From assembly GCA_964625335.1 (NCBI GenBank), contig CAZVBE010000010.1:1-64000 (forward strand): a stretch of 64,000 bases of DNA, in the 5' to 3' direction. Below are positions 9,916 through 18,430 of the stretch, piece after piece. The position numbers were made by a program, and so were the translations under genes. Under the pieces are notes generated by a model, which was not told where the DNA came from, searched no databases, and saw nothing but the letters and a program-made list of their open reading frames with translations. Origin of the DNA: CAZGUG01 sp964625335 (GTDB lineage: Bacteria > Bacillota > Clostridia > Ch29). The stretch's first letter is position 1, and each line of letters begins with the position of its first letter.

Positions 9916-10861
9916 TATAGTTAACCACCTGTTGACAAGTCAGGAGATAGGCATAATTACCCATACATCGCCCGACGGTGATGCCTTGGGTTCTTCTATG
10001 GCCCTCGGCCTGTCGCTTATAAAAATGAATAAAGATGTATTCATTCTCAAAAATGACCAGGCTGCCGGCAAATATGATTTTCTGCCGGGGGAGCACTTGA
10101 TTAGGGATATAAACAAGACACCCCCTTGCAGCCAGACTTTGGTCGTTTTGGATTGCGGCGACCTTGAAAGACTGGGCAGCGGAATAAAGGCCTATGAAGG
10201 AGCATCCAACGTTATTAATATTGACCACCATATCAGCAATACCATGTTTGGCAACTTAAACCTGGTGGATACCAACGCTGCTGCAACAGCCGAACTGATA
10301 TATCAGATAATTAAGCTTATGGGTATAAGATTAGACGTTGACATTGCCACATGCCTGTATACGGCAATAGCAGCCGATACCGGCGGGTTTAGATATGATA
10401 ATACTACTTCGGTAACCCACAGCATTGCGGGGGAACTGATTAATATAGGAGTAAAAACCAGTTGGATATGCAACCGTATATTCAACTTAAGAACCCAGGA
10501 ACAAACAAAACTGCTGGGAAAGGCAATAGAGAGCATAAGGGTTTTCCACCAAGGCAAAACTGCCATCATGTCTTTGACAAAACAGGATATTGAAGACTGT
10601 AAATGCGGGCCACAGGACCTGGAGGGGGTAATAGAATTTGCCAGGGATATACAAGAGGTGGAAGTGGCTGCCCTATTGAGGGAAACAGAGGATGACGGAA
10701 TAAAGGTTGGCTTAAGGTCAAATGAATATGTGGACACTACGGCTATTGCCGCCACCTTTAACGGCGGAGGACACAAAAAAGCCTCCGGGTGTACCATAAA
10801 CACTACGATTGAAAACGCATATGTAATGCTGCTCGAAGAAATAGAAAAGAGTTACAGGTAA
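9902..10861 (+). CDS. nrnA: DHH/DHHA1 phosphoesterase, nanoRNase/pAp phosphatase family
   Basis: NrnA-type enzymes degrade 2-5 nt RNA fragments and dephosphorylate pAp. The 319-residue protein has the DHH metal motifs: HTSPDGD (H21 to D27), LDCGD, and the IDHH signature that names the family. The C-terminal DHHA1 domain has GGGHKKASG. The gene overlaps rbfA and is followed by truB seven bases later, the same order as in many Clostridia. Related DHH proteins can act on cyclic dinucleotide products, so the exact substrate is inferred. Confidence 0.88.
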   Translation: MMLTDIVNHLLTSQEIGIITHTSPDGDALGSSMALGLSLIKMNKDVFILKNDQAAGKYDFLPGEHLIRDINKTPPCSQTLVVLDCGDLERLGSGIKAYEGASNVINIDHHISNTMFGNLNLVDTNAAATAELIYQIIKLMGIRLDVDIATCLYTAIAADTGGFRYDNTTSVTHSIAGELINIGVKTSWICNRIFNLRTQEQTKLLGKAIESIRVFHQGKTAIMSLTKQDIEDCKCGPQDLEGVIEFARDIQEVEVAALLRETEDDGIKVGLRSNEYVDTTAIAATFNGGGHKKASGCTINTTIENAYVMLLEEIEKSYR

Positions 10862-10867
10862 AAAAGT

Positions 10868-11800
10868 ATGGATGGATTTATAAATTTGCTAAAACCAGTA
10901 GGACCTACTTCATCCCAGGTGGTGAATAGGGTCAGGAGGCTGACCGGGAATAAAAAGGTCGGACATACCGGCACCCTTGACCCGGGTGCATCAGGGGTAT
11001 TGCCAATATGCCTCGGCAAAGCAACAAAACTGTCTGCGTTAATAACCAATTCGGGCAAGGTTTACAGTGCAGAGATTACCTTTGGAGTAACGACCGACAC
11101 CCAGGACAAATACGGAAAAGTTTTAAAGGAGTGCAGGGCAAACATTAAAAAGGAAAGAATAGAAGAATTGCTGCAGGAGTTTAAGGGACCGCAGCGGCAA
11201 ATACCGCCTATGTATTCCGCAATAAAACAAGGTGGCGTAAAGCTTTATGAACTGGCCCGAAAAGGGATTGAGGTTGAACGGAAAGCTAGGGATATTGAAA
11301 TTTACAGGCTGGAACTTGCAGACTATTTCCCGCCCGACAGGGCAGTTATAGAAATAGAATGTTCAAAGGGCACATACATAAGAACTTTATGCCATGACAT
11401 AGGAATTATGTCGGGTTACGGTGCCATAATGAGCAGCTTGACCAGGCTGTCCGCCGGCGAATTCCGGCTGGACAATGCCGTTACCCTTGTTGAGCTGGAA
11501 AATGCCAAAAGCCAGGGGAAGCTGGATAGGATGATGCTGCCAATAGACTACCCTCTTAAGCATATGCCCAAGGTTTTTGTTAAAGACAGTTCCCTGAAGT
11601 ATGCTTTAAACGGTAATCGATTATATGCCCACAATTTAGCAACTAACTCCGTGGATTATAACCATGGGCAGCAGCTTCGGTTGTATAACGGACATACACT
11701 GCTGGGTATATACAGTTACAACTGCGATACGCAGCCGCCCTGTTTCAGAATACAAATGCTTTTAACTGATGCTGATGCACAATCTGTAAAAAAACCTTAA
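10868..11800 (+). CDS. truB: tRNA pseudouridine-55 synthase TruB
   Basis: TruB makes pseudouridine 55 in the T-loop of tRNAs. The 310-residue protein has the catalytic motif GHTGTLDPGASG with nucleophile D38 and the core segments IPPMYSAIKQGG and CSKGTYIRTL. The C-terminal part is PUA-like and somewhat divergent. The start at 10868 is seven bases after the nrnA stop, so the two are in one operon. Confidence 0.95.
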   Translation: MDGFINLLKPVGPTSSQVVNRVRRLTGNKKVGHTGTLDPGASGVLPICLGKATKLSALITNSGKVYSAEITFGVTTDTQDKYGKVLKECRANIKKERIEELLQEFKGPQRQIPPMYSAIKQGGVKLYELARKGIEVERKARDIEIYRLELADYFPPDRAVIEIECSKGTYIRTLCHDIGIMSGYGAIMSSLTRLSAGEFRLDNAVTLVELENAKSQGKLDRMMLPIDYPLKHMPKVFVKDSSLKYALNGNRLYAHNLATNSVDYNHGQQLRLYNGHTLLGIYSYNCDTQPPCFRIQMLLTDADAQSVKKP

Positions 11801-11825
11801 TTAATAGCTGTGAAGGGGATTTGAA

Positions 11826-12725
11826 ATGACTGCCAATGGCTGGGCAATAGCCCTCGGATATTTTGACGGAGTTCATATAGGTCACAGACAACTAATAAAA
11901 AAGCTTTGCGACCAAGGCAGGCTGTTGGGCTTAAAAACAATGGTTTATACCTTCGACCGGCACCCACTGAACGTTATAAATCCCGATAACCCCATACCGC
12001 TTATTTACACATCCGAAACAAAGTATAAAATGCTTCAGGAACTGGGTGTGGACAAGGTAGTAATGGCCCCGTTCAACATCCGCGTATCAAGGATGGCTCC
12101 TGAGGAATTTTTGGAAGAGGCCCTTTTACAAAAATACGATATAGGTTATGTGGTTGTAGGATTTAATTTCAGGTTTGGGTACCGTGGAGCAGGAGATGTA
12201 AATCTGCTCAAAAGGGCAGGGGAGCAAAAAGGTATACGGGTAGACGTTATTAGCCCGGTGGAGTTAAACGGTGAAGTTGTAAGCAGCAGTTTTATACGGG
12301 ATTTGATAAGGAATGGCGATATTGAAAAGGCAAATTCGCTGCTCGGGAGTAAATATACCGTATCAGGCAGGGTAATAAGGGGAAAGGGCCGGGGTAACGG
12401 AATGGGAATTCCCACTGCTAACATCAAACTTCCGCAGGATGTTTTGTATCCGGCAAGGGGTGTATATATTACAAATACCGTCTATCAGAACAGGCGGTTT
12501 TCCAGTATAACAAATGTGGGTACAAACCCTACCTTTTCGGACGGGCAAATGGGTATAGAAACCTATATTAACGGGCTTAACTCCAGCCTGTACAACAGTT
12601 TGATATATCTGGAATTCTTCAAAAAAATCAGGGACGAAAAAAAGTTTGAAAATAAGAAGGAGTTGAGAAAGCAAATAGAATTAGATATAAAATATTTGGA
12701 AAACTATTGTTATCAAAATGAATAG
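11826..12725 (+). CDS. ribF: Bifunctional riboflavin kinase/FAD synthetase
   Basis: RibF phosphorylates riboflavin to FMN and adenylates FMN to FAD. The N-terminal nucleotidyltransferase domain shows ALGYFDGVHIGHR (residues about 9-21) and a VVGFNFRFG segment, and the C-terminal kinase domain has the GKGRGNGMGIPTANI motif. Length is 299 residues, normal for the family. The flavin product fits a region rich in flavoproteins (35.7-43.1 kb), though the operon is the standard translation cluster. Confidence 0.95.
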   Translation: MTANGWAIALGYFDGVHIGHRQLIKKLCDQGRLLGLKTMVYTFDRHPLNVINPDNPIPLIYTSETKYKMLQELGVDKVVMAPFNIRVSRMAPEEFLEEALLQKYDIGYVVVGFNFRFGYRGAGDVNLLKRAGEQKGIRVDVISPVELNGEVVSSSFIRDLIRNGDIEKANSLLGSKYTVSGRVIRGKGRGNGMGIPTANIKLPQDVLYPARGVYITNTVYQNRRFSSITNVGTNPTFSDGQMGIETYINGLNSSLYNSLIYLEFFKKIRDEKKFENKKELRKQIELDIKYLENYCYQNE

Positions 12726-12871
12726 AGGAGACAACCCATCCCAGGTTAATGTTTACAATTCCATATATAGTATGATAGAATTTAGATGTCATATGAACCT
12801 TGAACTAGGTTAAAGGAATCTCCAACCTTCTGCTTGGTTCCAGGGGTTACTGAATGAGGAGGTGAAACAGT
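12726..12871 (+). promoter_or_regulatory. rpsO promoter and leader
   Basis: The 146-base gap before rpsO has an AT-rich promoter-like stretch (TTTACA near 12752, TATGATAGAAT near 12771) followed by a leader with short complementary pieces (AACC near 12825 and GGTT near 12835). S15 represses its own translation through leader RNA in several bacteria, and this leader could do the same, but the fold is not proven here. Confidence 0.4.
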
Positions 12872-13135
12872 ATGAATAATGAAGAAAAGCAAAAAATAAT
12901 TGACGGTTACAGAATTCATGAAACGGACACCGGCTCCCCGGAAGTACAGATTGCTATACTTACCGAGAGAATCAACCAGCTGAACGAACACCTGAAGATT
13001 AATAAAAAGGATCATCATTCGAGGCGGGGGTTGCTGAAGATGGTTGGAAAAAGGCGGGGGCTGCTGAATTATCTCAGGGATAAGGATATAGACAGATACC
13101 GGAAATTGATTGGTCAACTGGGTCTGAGAAAGTAA
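12872..13135 (+). CDS. rpsO: 30S ribosomal protein S15
   Basis: This is the 87-residue S15, which binds 16S rRNA helices 20-22 early in 30S assembly. The signature is visible as HETDTGSPEVQIAILTERI and HHSRRGLLKMVGKRRGLLNYL. The start follows GAGGAGGTG. It lies directly before pnp, as in most bacteria. Confidence 0.98.
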   Translation: MNNEEKQKIIDGYRIHETDTGSPEVQIAILTERINQLNEHLKINKKDHHSRRGLLKMVGKRRGLLNYLRDKDIDRYRKLIGQLGLRK

Positions 13136-13136
13136 C

Positions 13137-13160
13137 ATGGGGCGGGTCATACCGCTCCAT
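13137..13160 (+). other. rpsO-pnp intergenic hairpin
   Basis: Nine-base arms at 13137-13145 and 13152-13160 pair with one G-U and a six-base loop between rpsO and pnp. No T-run follows, so it is not a simple terminator. In E. coli a hairpin at this place is cut by RNase III for pnp autoregulation, and a similar role here is only a suggestion. Confidence 0.45.
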
Positions 13161-13195
13161 TATATTTGAAATGCAAGATATAAAGGAGGAATACA

Positions 13196-15337
13196 ATGGA
13201 GAATTTATACAGGCTGGAAACCTATAAAATGCACTTGGGTGGCCGAGATCTTATTTTAGAAACAGGAAAAATGGCAGGACAAGCCGGTGGAGCAGTCCTG
13301 GTAAGGTATGGAGATACAGCGGTACTGGTAACTGCAACCGCCTCCGAAAAGCCAAGGGAAGGAATAGATTTCCTGCCCTTAAGCTGTGATTACGAGGAAA
13401 AGCTGTATTCGGTAGGCAAGATACCAGGGGGCTTTATTAAAAGGGAAGGAAGGCCCACAGAAAAAGCTGTGCTTACTTCGCGATTGATTGACAGGCCTAT
13501 AAGGCCGTTATTCCCCAAGGGTTTACGAAACGATGTACAGGTTATTGCAACCGTTTTGTCGGTGGACAGGGATAATTCCCCCGAAATAGCGGCTATGATT
13601 GGTTCTTCCGCTGCCCTTTCAATTTCGCCGGTTCCGTTTTTCGGACCTACCGGGTCGGTGGAAGTGGGACTGGTAGAAGGAGAACTGGTACTCAACCCCA
13701 ATATAAAACAGAAGGAAAACAGTGACCTGAACCTGGTTGTATCAGGTACCAGGGATGCAGTTATGATGGTTGAAGCAGGAGCCAACGAAGTTTCAGAAGA
13801 TACCATGCTGCAGGCTATTATGTATGCCCATGAAGAAATAAAAAAGATAGTGGGTTTTATTGAGGATATAGCATCTAGGGTTGGCAAGGAGAAAATGGAA
13901 CTAACGCCGGCCGGGAACGACCCGGAGATAGAGAAAGAAGTTAGGGAGTTTGCAACTTCCCGTCTTATTGATGCAATACAGACGCCGGATAAGCTCGAAA
14001 GGAATGCAAACATAGACAGGGTAAAGGAAGAAACACTGCTGTATTTTGAGGAAAAATATCCCGAAACAAACTCAAATGTTTCGGAAATATTGTACACAAT
14101 TACAAAGGAAGAAGTAAGAAGGCTGATAATTGAAGAGGGAAAAAGACCGGACGACAGAAAACCGGACGAGATCAGGCCTATAGCATGCGAAGTTGGGCTG
14201 CTGCCCAGAACCCACGGATCAGGACTGTTTACCAGAGGCCAGACCCAGGTCCTTACCATAGCAACCCTGGGAGCGATGGGAGATGTACAGATACTTGACG
14301 GCCTTGGACTGGAAGAGTTTAAAAGATATATGCATCACTATAATTTTCCGCCCTACAGCGTAGGAGAAACCAGATTCCTAAGGGGACCGGGAAGACGGGA
14401 GATTGGACACGGAGCACTGGCCGAGAGGGCACTTGAGCCTGTAATACCCGACGAAGATGAATTCCCCTACACAATACGCCTGGTATCCGAAGTATTGAGC
14501 TCAAACGGTTCCACTTCCCAGGCGAGCGTATGCGGAAGCACTCTGGCGCTGATGGATGCGGGGGTACCGATAAAAGCACCGGTAGCGGGTATAGCTATGG
14601 GACTTATCACAGACGGAGAAAAAGTTCAGATACTATCTGATATACAGGGAATGGAAGACTTTCTGGGAGATATGGACTTTAAGGTGGCAGGTACCGAAAA
14701 AGGCATTACGGCAATACAGATGGACATAAAGGTACTGGGTATCGGAAGGGATATAGTAAAAAAAGCATTGGAACAGGCAAGACAGGGAAGACTGTATATT
14801 CTCGGAAAAATGCTTGAAGCTTTACCTGAACCCAGAAAGGAGCTTTCCAGTTATGCTCCCAAGATTATAAGAATGCTTGTTGACCCGGAAAAAATACGCG
14901 ATATAATAGGTCCCGGCGGCAAGACCATCAACAAAATAATAAGTGAAACCGGTGTTAAAATAGACATTGAAGATGATGGAAGGGTGTTTATCGCTGCTCC
15001 AGACAAAGAATCCGGCGAAAAGGCAGTGAAGATAGTGGAAACCCTTACAAAGGATATACAAATCGGGGAGTTCTATATGGGCAAGGTATTGAGAATCACA
15101 GGATTTGGAGCCTTTTTGGAAATAGCCCCCGGAAAAGAAGGAATGGTGCACATTTCCAAGCTGGCCCATAACAGGGTGGAAAAGGTGGAAGATGTGCTCA
15201 AACTGGGGGACGAGGTTTTGGTAAAGGTAATAGAAATAGACAGGCAGGGAAGGATAAACCTGTCCCGGAAGGATGCACTGCCAAAGGAAGAAAAACCCCA
15301 GGAGGGCAAAGATAACAAAAACAAAAGTAAGCACTAA
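13196..15337 (+). CDS. pnp: Polyribonucleotide nucleotidyltransferase (PNPase)
   Basis: PNPase is the phosphorolytic 3'-5' exoribonuclease of mRNA decay and a trimeric ring enzyme. The 713-residue protein has two RNase PH domains (the second with FTRGQTQVLTIATLGA), then the KH domain (IIGPGGKTINKI) and a C-terminal S1 domain (GKVLRITGFGAFLEI) with a short Lys-rich tail. ATG at 13196 follows AAAGGAGGAA. It is followed by terminator-like hairpins and then the YlxY-type deacetylase. Confidence 0.97.
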   Translation: MENLYRLETYKMHLGGRDLILETGKMAGQAGGAVLVRYGDTAVLVTATASEKPREGIDFLPLSCDYEEKLYSVGKIPGGFIKREGRPTEKAVLTSRLIDRPIRPLFPKGLRNDVQVIATVLSVDRDNSPEIAAMIGSSAALSISPVPFFGPTGSVEVGLVEGELVLNPNIKQKENSDLNLVVSGTRDAVMMVEAGANEVSEDTMLQAIMYAHEEIKKIVGFIEDIASRVGKEKMELTPAGNDPEIEKEVREFATSRLIDAIQTPDKLERNANIDRVKEETLLYFEEKYPETNSNVSEILYTITKEEVRRLIIEEGKRPDDRKPDEIRPIACEVGLLPRTHGSGLFTRGQTQVLTIATLGAMGDVQILDGLGLEEFKRYMHHYNFPPYSVGETRFLRGPGRREIGHGALAERALEPVIPDEDEFPYTIRLVSEVLSSNGSTSQASVCGSTLALMDAGVPIKAPVAGIAMGLITDGEKVQILSDIQGMEDFLGDMDFKVAGTEKGITAIQMDIKVLGIGRDIVKKALEQARQGRLYILGKMLEALPEPRKELSSYAPKIIRMLVDPEKIRDIIGPGGKTINKIISETGVKIDIEDDGRVFIAAPDKESGEKAVKIVETLTKDIQIGEFYMGKVLRITGFGAFLEIAPGKEGMVHISKLAHNRVEKVEDVLKLGDEVLVKVIEIDRQGRINLSRKDALPKEEKPQEGKDNKNKSKH

Positions 15338-15365
15338 AAACATAAACAAAGGGTTTATGTTTTTC
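15338..15365 (+). terminator. Terminator after pnp
   Basis: Complementary AAAACATAAAC and GTTTATGTTTTT segments flank a short loop right after the pnp stop codon and end in a T-run. Confidence 0.6.
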
Positions 15366-15389
15366 CCAAATAGTATTTATACCGGAACA

Positions 15390-15427
15390 GACCTGTCAAA
15401 TATAAGGCAGGTCATTGTTTTTTTTGT
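15390..15427 (+). terminator. Second terminator after pnp
   Basis: GACCTG at 15390-15395 pairs with CAGGTC at 15408-15413 and is followed by GTTTTTTTTG, a typical intrinsic terminator. Confidence 0.75.
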
Positions 15428-15488
15428 TCTTTTTATAATCTTCCGGGGTTTTGAATATGCTTTATTATAAGTAGAGAGGGGGATTAGT

Positions 15489-16214
15489 ATGAGGACACGT
15501 ATTCAAAATTTAACCGGCAGAAAAACCATTATTATAACGGCACTTTCATTAATCCTTTTAACTGCAGCAATATTCAACGCTTTCAAATACTATATGAAGG
15601 TTCAGCCTGTGTTTGGTCAGCCGATATACCAAGGTTCCGACAAATCGAAAGGGGTGGCGATTACCTGCAATGTAGACTGGGGCAGTGAGTATTTACCCGG
15701 TATGCTGGAAGTCTTTAAAGTTGCGCAAATTAATGCTGCCTTTTTTGTTACCGGGAAGTGGGCGGAAGAGAACGCACAACTGACCAGACTTATTGCAGAC
15801 TACGGGCATACCATAGGTAACCACGGCTATTCCCACAGGGACCATTCAAAGCTGGATTACCGGCAGAACGAATCCGAAATTGCCAAAGCCCAGCAGGTGC
15901 TTCAGGAAATTACCGGAATAACACCAAAATATTTTGCTCCGCCTTCCGGGGCCTATAATAAAGATACAGTAAGGGCCGCCGAGGATTTGGGCTGCAAGGT
16001 TATATTGTGGAGCATTGATACAATTGACTGGAAAAGGGATGGAGTTGACAGGATTGTTTCAAGGGTAGACAAAAAACTTCACGGGGGAGGCATAATTCTC
16101 ATGCATCCTACCGACCAGACACTGGAGGCGCTGCCTGACATAATCAATAATATAACAGAAAGGGGGTTTGAAATATTATCCCTGGAGGATATTGTGAATT
16201 CAATTGAAAATTAG
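15489..16214 (+). CDS. Polysaccharide deacetylase, YlxY type
   Basis: The 241-residue protein has one N-terminal membrane helix (about 14-30) and a NodB-type deacetylase domain outside the membrane. Motifs are ITCNVDWG (metal/base aspartate), GNHGYSH (the two metal histidines), PPSGAYN, and LWSIDTIDW. The TFDDG motif of classical members is replaced by NVDWG, as in the YlxY/PdaA-like branch. It probably acts on peptidoglycan or another cell-surface glycan. B. subtilis ylxY also sits between pnp and the M16 gene, which supports orthology. Confidence 0.88.
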   Translation: MRTRIQNLTGRKTIIITALSLILLTAAIFNAFKYYMKVQPVFGQPIYQGSDKSKGVAITCNVDWGSEYLPGMLEVFKVAQINAAFFVTGKWAEENAQLTRLIADYGHTIGNHGYSHRDHSKLDYRQNESEIAKAQQVLQEITGITPKYFAPPSGAYNKDTVRAAEDLGCKVILWSIDTIDWKRDGVDRIVSRVDKKLHGGGIILMHPTDQTLEALPDIINNITERGFEILSLEDIVNSIEN

Positions 16215-16298
16215 CATAGGCCGCTATATAATAGAGAAGACTTGCAGCCCCATATAATTTAAGAATTAGTATTGATAAGTCAAACCAGGAGGACAGAT

Positions 16299-17561
16299 AT
16301 GCAGTATAAAAAAATTGTGTTACCTAACGGATTGAGAATTGTCTTTGAAGAGATTCCCTATGTACGGTCAGTCAGTATCGGAATATGGACAGAGGCAGGC
16401 AGCAAAAATGAACTGCCGGAATGCAACGGAATTTCCCATTTTATTGAGCATATGGCCTTTAAGGGCACCGGCAAAAGAAGCGCAAGGGATATAGCAGAAG
16501 AAATTGACAACGTCGGCGGCCAGCTTAACGCTTTTACCGGGAAAGAGTGTACCTGCTATTATGTAAGGGTTTTGAACGATCACATGGCTCTTGCCTTTGA
16601 CATACTTTCGGATATGCTTTTCGATTCTTCCTTCACAAGTGCCGAAATAGATAAAGAAAAGAATGTGGTTATTGAAGAAATAAATATGTATCAGGATAAT
16701 CCGGAGGAAGTTGTCCACGATATATTTGCATCCAATGTGTTTAAGGGACATTCCCTGGGATACCCGGTACTGGGAAGCCAAAATACCGTTAAGGGTATCG
16801 AAAGGGAAGATATTTTAAGATATATAAAGGCCAACTACCGTCCCGACAATACTGTTATTGCGGTTGCAGGAAATGTTACGCTGCATGATATTGAAAGGCT
16901 GGCCCTTGAGTATTTTTCGGACTGGGGCGACAAAGACCGGTCAATAGCGGCCGCCGGTAAGCCAACTATGAGTTTTGAGCATAAAATAAAACAAAGGGAC
17001 ACAGAGCAGGTGCATTTCTGCCTTGGGTTTAAGGGACTAACCCAGAGGGACAAAGGCCTGTATTCCTTCCTTGCGCTCAACAACCTGTTGGGTGGAGGTA
17101 TGAGTTCAAGGCTGTTTCAAAGAGTAAGGGAAGAATTGGGACTTGTATACTCGATATACTCCTATCCTACAACCTACAGGGATATCGGAATGCTGACCAT
17201 TTATGCAGGAACAAATCCGTCACAACTAGAAAATGTGTTAGGGGCTATTATGGAAGAATTAAAAGCATTAAGGAAAAATGGTGTGCCGGAAAATGAGCTG
17301 GCAAGAATTAAAGAACAGATGAAGGGAAACTATATATTAAGCCTGGAAGGCACGGGAAGCAGGATGTCTACCATGGGGAAATCGGAGCTGCTGTTGGACA
17401 GAATTTATTCCCCCGGAGAAATATTGGATAGAATAGACAGAATAAGCAGCTGCAGCATAAAGGAAATCATAAATCATACCATAGATTTTGAAAATATGGC
17501 GGCAACTATACTTGGCAAGGCCGACCATGATATTTTGAAGACCCTGGAGATGATTGTATGA
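16299..17561 (+). CDS. M16 family zinc peptidase (MlpA/YmxG type)
   Basis: The 420-residue protein has the inverted zinc site HxxEH in HFIEHMAFKGT and the second metal glutamate in a following VVIEEINMY segment. It is related to the mitochondrial processing peptidase beta chain. B. subtilis MlpA at the same place influences extracellular protease genes. I choose ATG at 16299, which follows AGGAGG; the first in-frame start at 16272 has no binding site. The last four bases (ATGA) overlap the dut start. Confidence 0.9.
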   Translation: MQYKKIVLPNGLRIVFEEIPYVRSVSIGIWTEAGSKNELPECNGISHFIEHMAFKGTGKRSARDIAEEIDNVGGQLNAFTGKECTCYYVRVLNDHMALAFDILSDMLFDSSFTSAEIDKEKNVVIEEINMYQDNPEEVVHDIFASNVFKGHSLGYPVLGSQNTVKGIEREDILRYIKANYRPDNTVIAVAGNVTLHDIERLALEYFSDWGDKDRSIAAAGKPTMSFEHKIKQRDTEQVHFCLGFKGLTQRDKGLYSFLALNNLLGGGMSSRLFQRVREELGLVYSIYSYPTTYRDIGMLTIYAGTNPSQLENVLGAIMEELKALRKNGVPENELARIKEQMKGNYILSLEGTGSRMSTMGKSELLLDRIYSPGEILDRIDRISSCSIKEIINHTIDFENMAATILGKADHDILKTLEMIV

Positions 17562-18001
17562 TAAAGGTTAAGGTGTACCAAAGTGAAGAGGCGAGAGATT
17601 TACCGATGCCCCGTTATATGAGCGCAGGGTCCTCCGGACTTGATGTATGCGCTGCGGTGGCCGATACAGCCACAATTCCCAAGGGGGGTTTCGGGCTGAT
17701 ACCTACCGGCATACATTTACAGATACCCCCGGGATATGAAGGCCAGGTACGGCCCCGAAGCGGGTTGGCAGCCAAACACGGGGTAACGGTTTTGAATACC
17801 CCGGGCACGATAGACAGCGACTACAGAGGAGAAGTCAAGGTAATACTTATTAATCTGGGAGATAAACCCTTTATTATTAAAAGGGGTGACCGGATAGCTC
17901 AGTTGGTAATTTGCCGATATGAAAGGATTGACCTTGTTAAGGTGGAAACCCTCGATGTCAGTGACAGGGGCAGCGGTGGATTTGGACATACTGGTCTATA
18001 G
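17558..18001 (+). CDS. dut: Deoxyuridine 5'-triphosphate nucleotidohydrolase
   Basis: dUTPase hydrolyses dUTP to dUMP and keeps uracil out of DNA. The 147-residue trimeric-type enzyme shows all five motifs: AGSSGLDVCAA, RPRSGLAAKHGV, LNTPGTIDSDYRGE, GDRIAQLVI, and the C-terminal RGSGGFGHTG. It overlaps the M16 peptidase gene by four bases. Confidence 0.96.
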   Translation: MIKVKVYQSEEARDLPMPRYMSAGSSGLDVCAAVADTATIPKGGFGLIPTGIHLQIPPGYEGQVRPRSGLAAKHGVTVLNTPGTIDSDYRGEVKVILINLGDKPFIIKRGDRIAQLVICRYERIDLVKVETLDVSDRGSGGFGHTGL

Positions 18002-18042
18002 CTGCACAATGCCGCATAGAATTAAATAAAGGGGGTAGTCTT

Positions 18043-18303
18043 ATGCGGCTGAGTCAGATTGGCGGAAAGGAAATTGTTAACCTCAATACCGGAGAAAGGC
18101 TTGGCATAGTTGCGGAAGCGGATCTGGTTATAGATGAAAGGACAGGTAATATTGTAAAACTGCTGATACCCGAAGAAAGAACCCAATTCTCCCTTTTTGG
18201 GGAAAGGGATTACATTGAAGTTCCGTGGGAAAATGTCAAGAAAATAGGGAACGACATGATAATCATAGAGCAGGACGAAAGGAAAAAAAGAAAAATATTT
18301 TAA
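18043..18303 (+). CDS. YlmC/YmxH family PRC-barrel sporulation-associated protein
   Basis: This 86-residue protein has a PRC-barrel fold: MRLSQIGGKEIVNLNTGERLG, then DLVIDERTGNI, and a C-terminal strand with VPWENVKKIG. Family members YlmC and YmxH occur in spore formers and are of unknown biochemical function. The location between the M16/dut genes and aspartokinase matches B. subtilis ymxH. A strong terminator follows. Confidence 0.85.
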   Translation: MRLSQIGGKEIVNLNTGERLGIVAEADLVIDERTGNIVKLLIPEERTQFSLFGERDYIEVPWENVKKIGNDMIIIEQDERKKRKIF

Positions 18304-18322
18304 AAAGCCCGTTAAGTGTAAG

Positions 18323-18349
18323 CCCCTAAAATAAAGGGGTTTTTTTTTT
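18323..18349 (+). terminator. Terminator after ylmC/ymxH
   Basis: CCCC at 18324-18327 pairs with GGGG at 18336-18339 around an AT-rich loop and is followed by ten T residues. Confidence 0.75.
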
Positions 18350-18430
18350 CACCAATAATGTTATCATTAGATATAATGAATTATTATCAGTTTAATCCAA
18401 ACATATTTTTCGCGGTTAAGGAGGATATCT

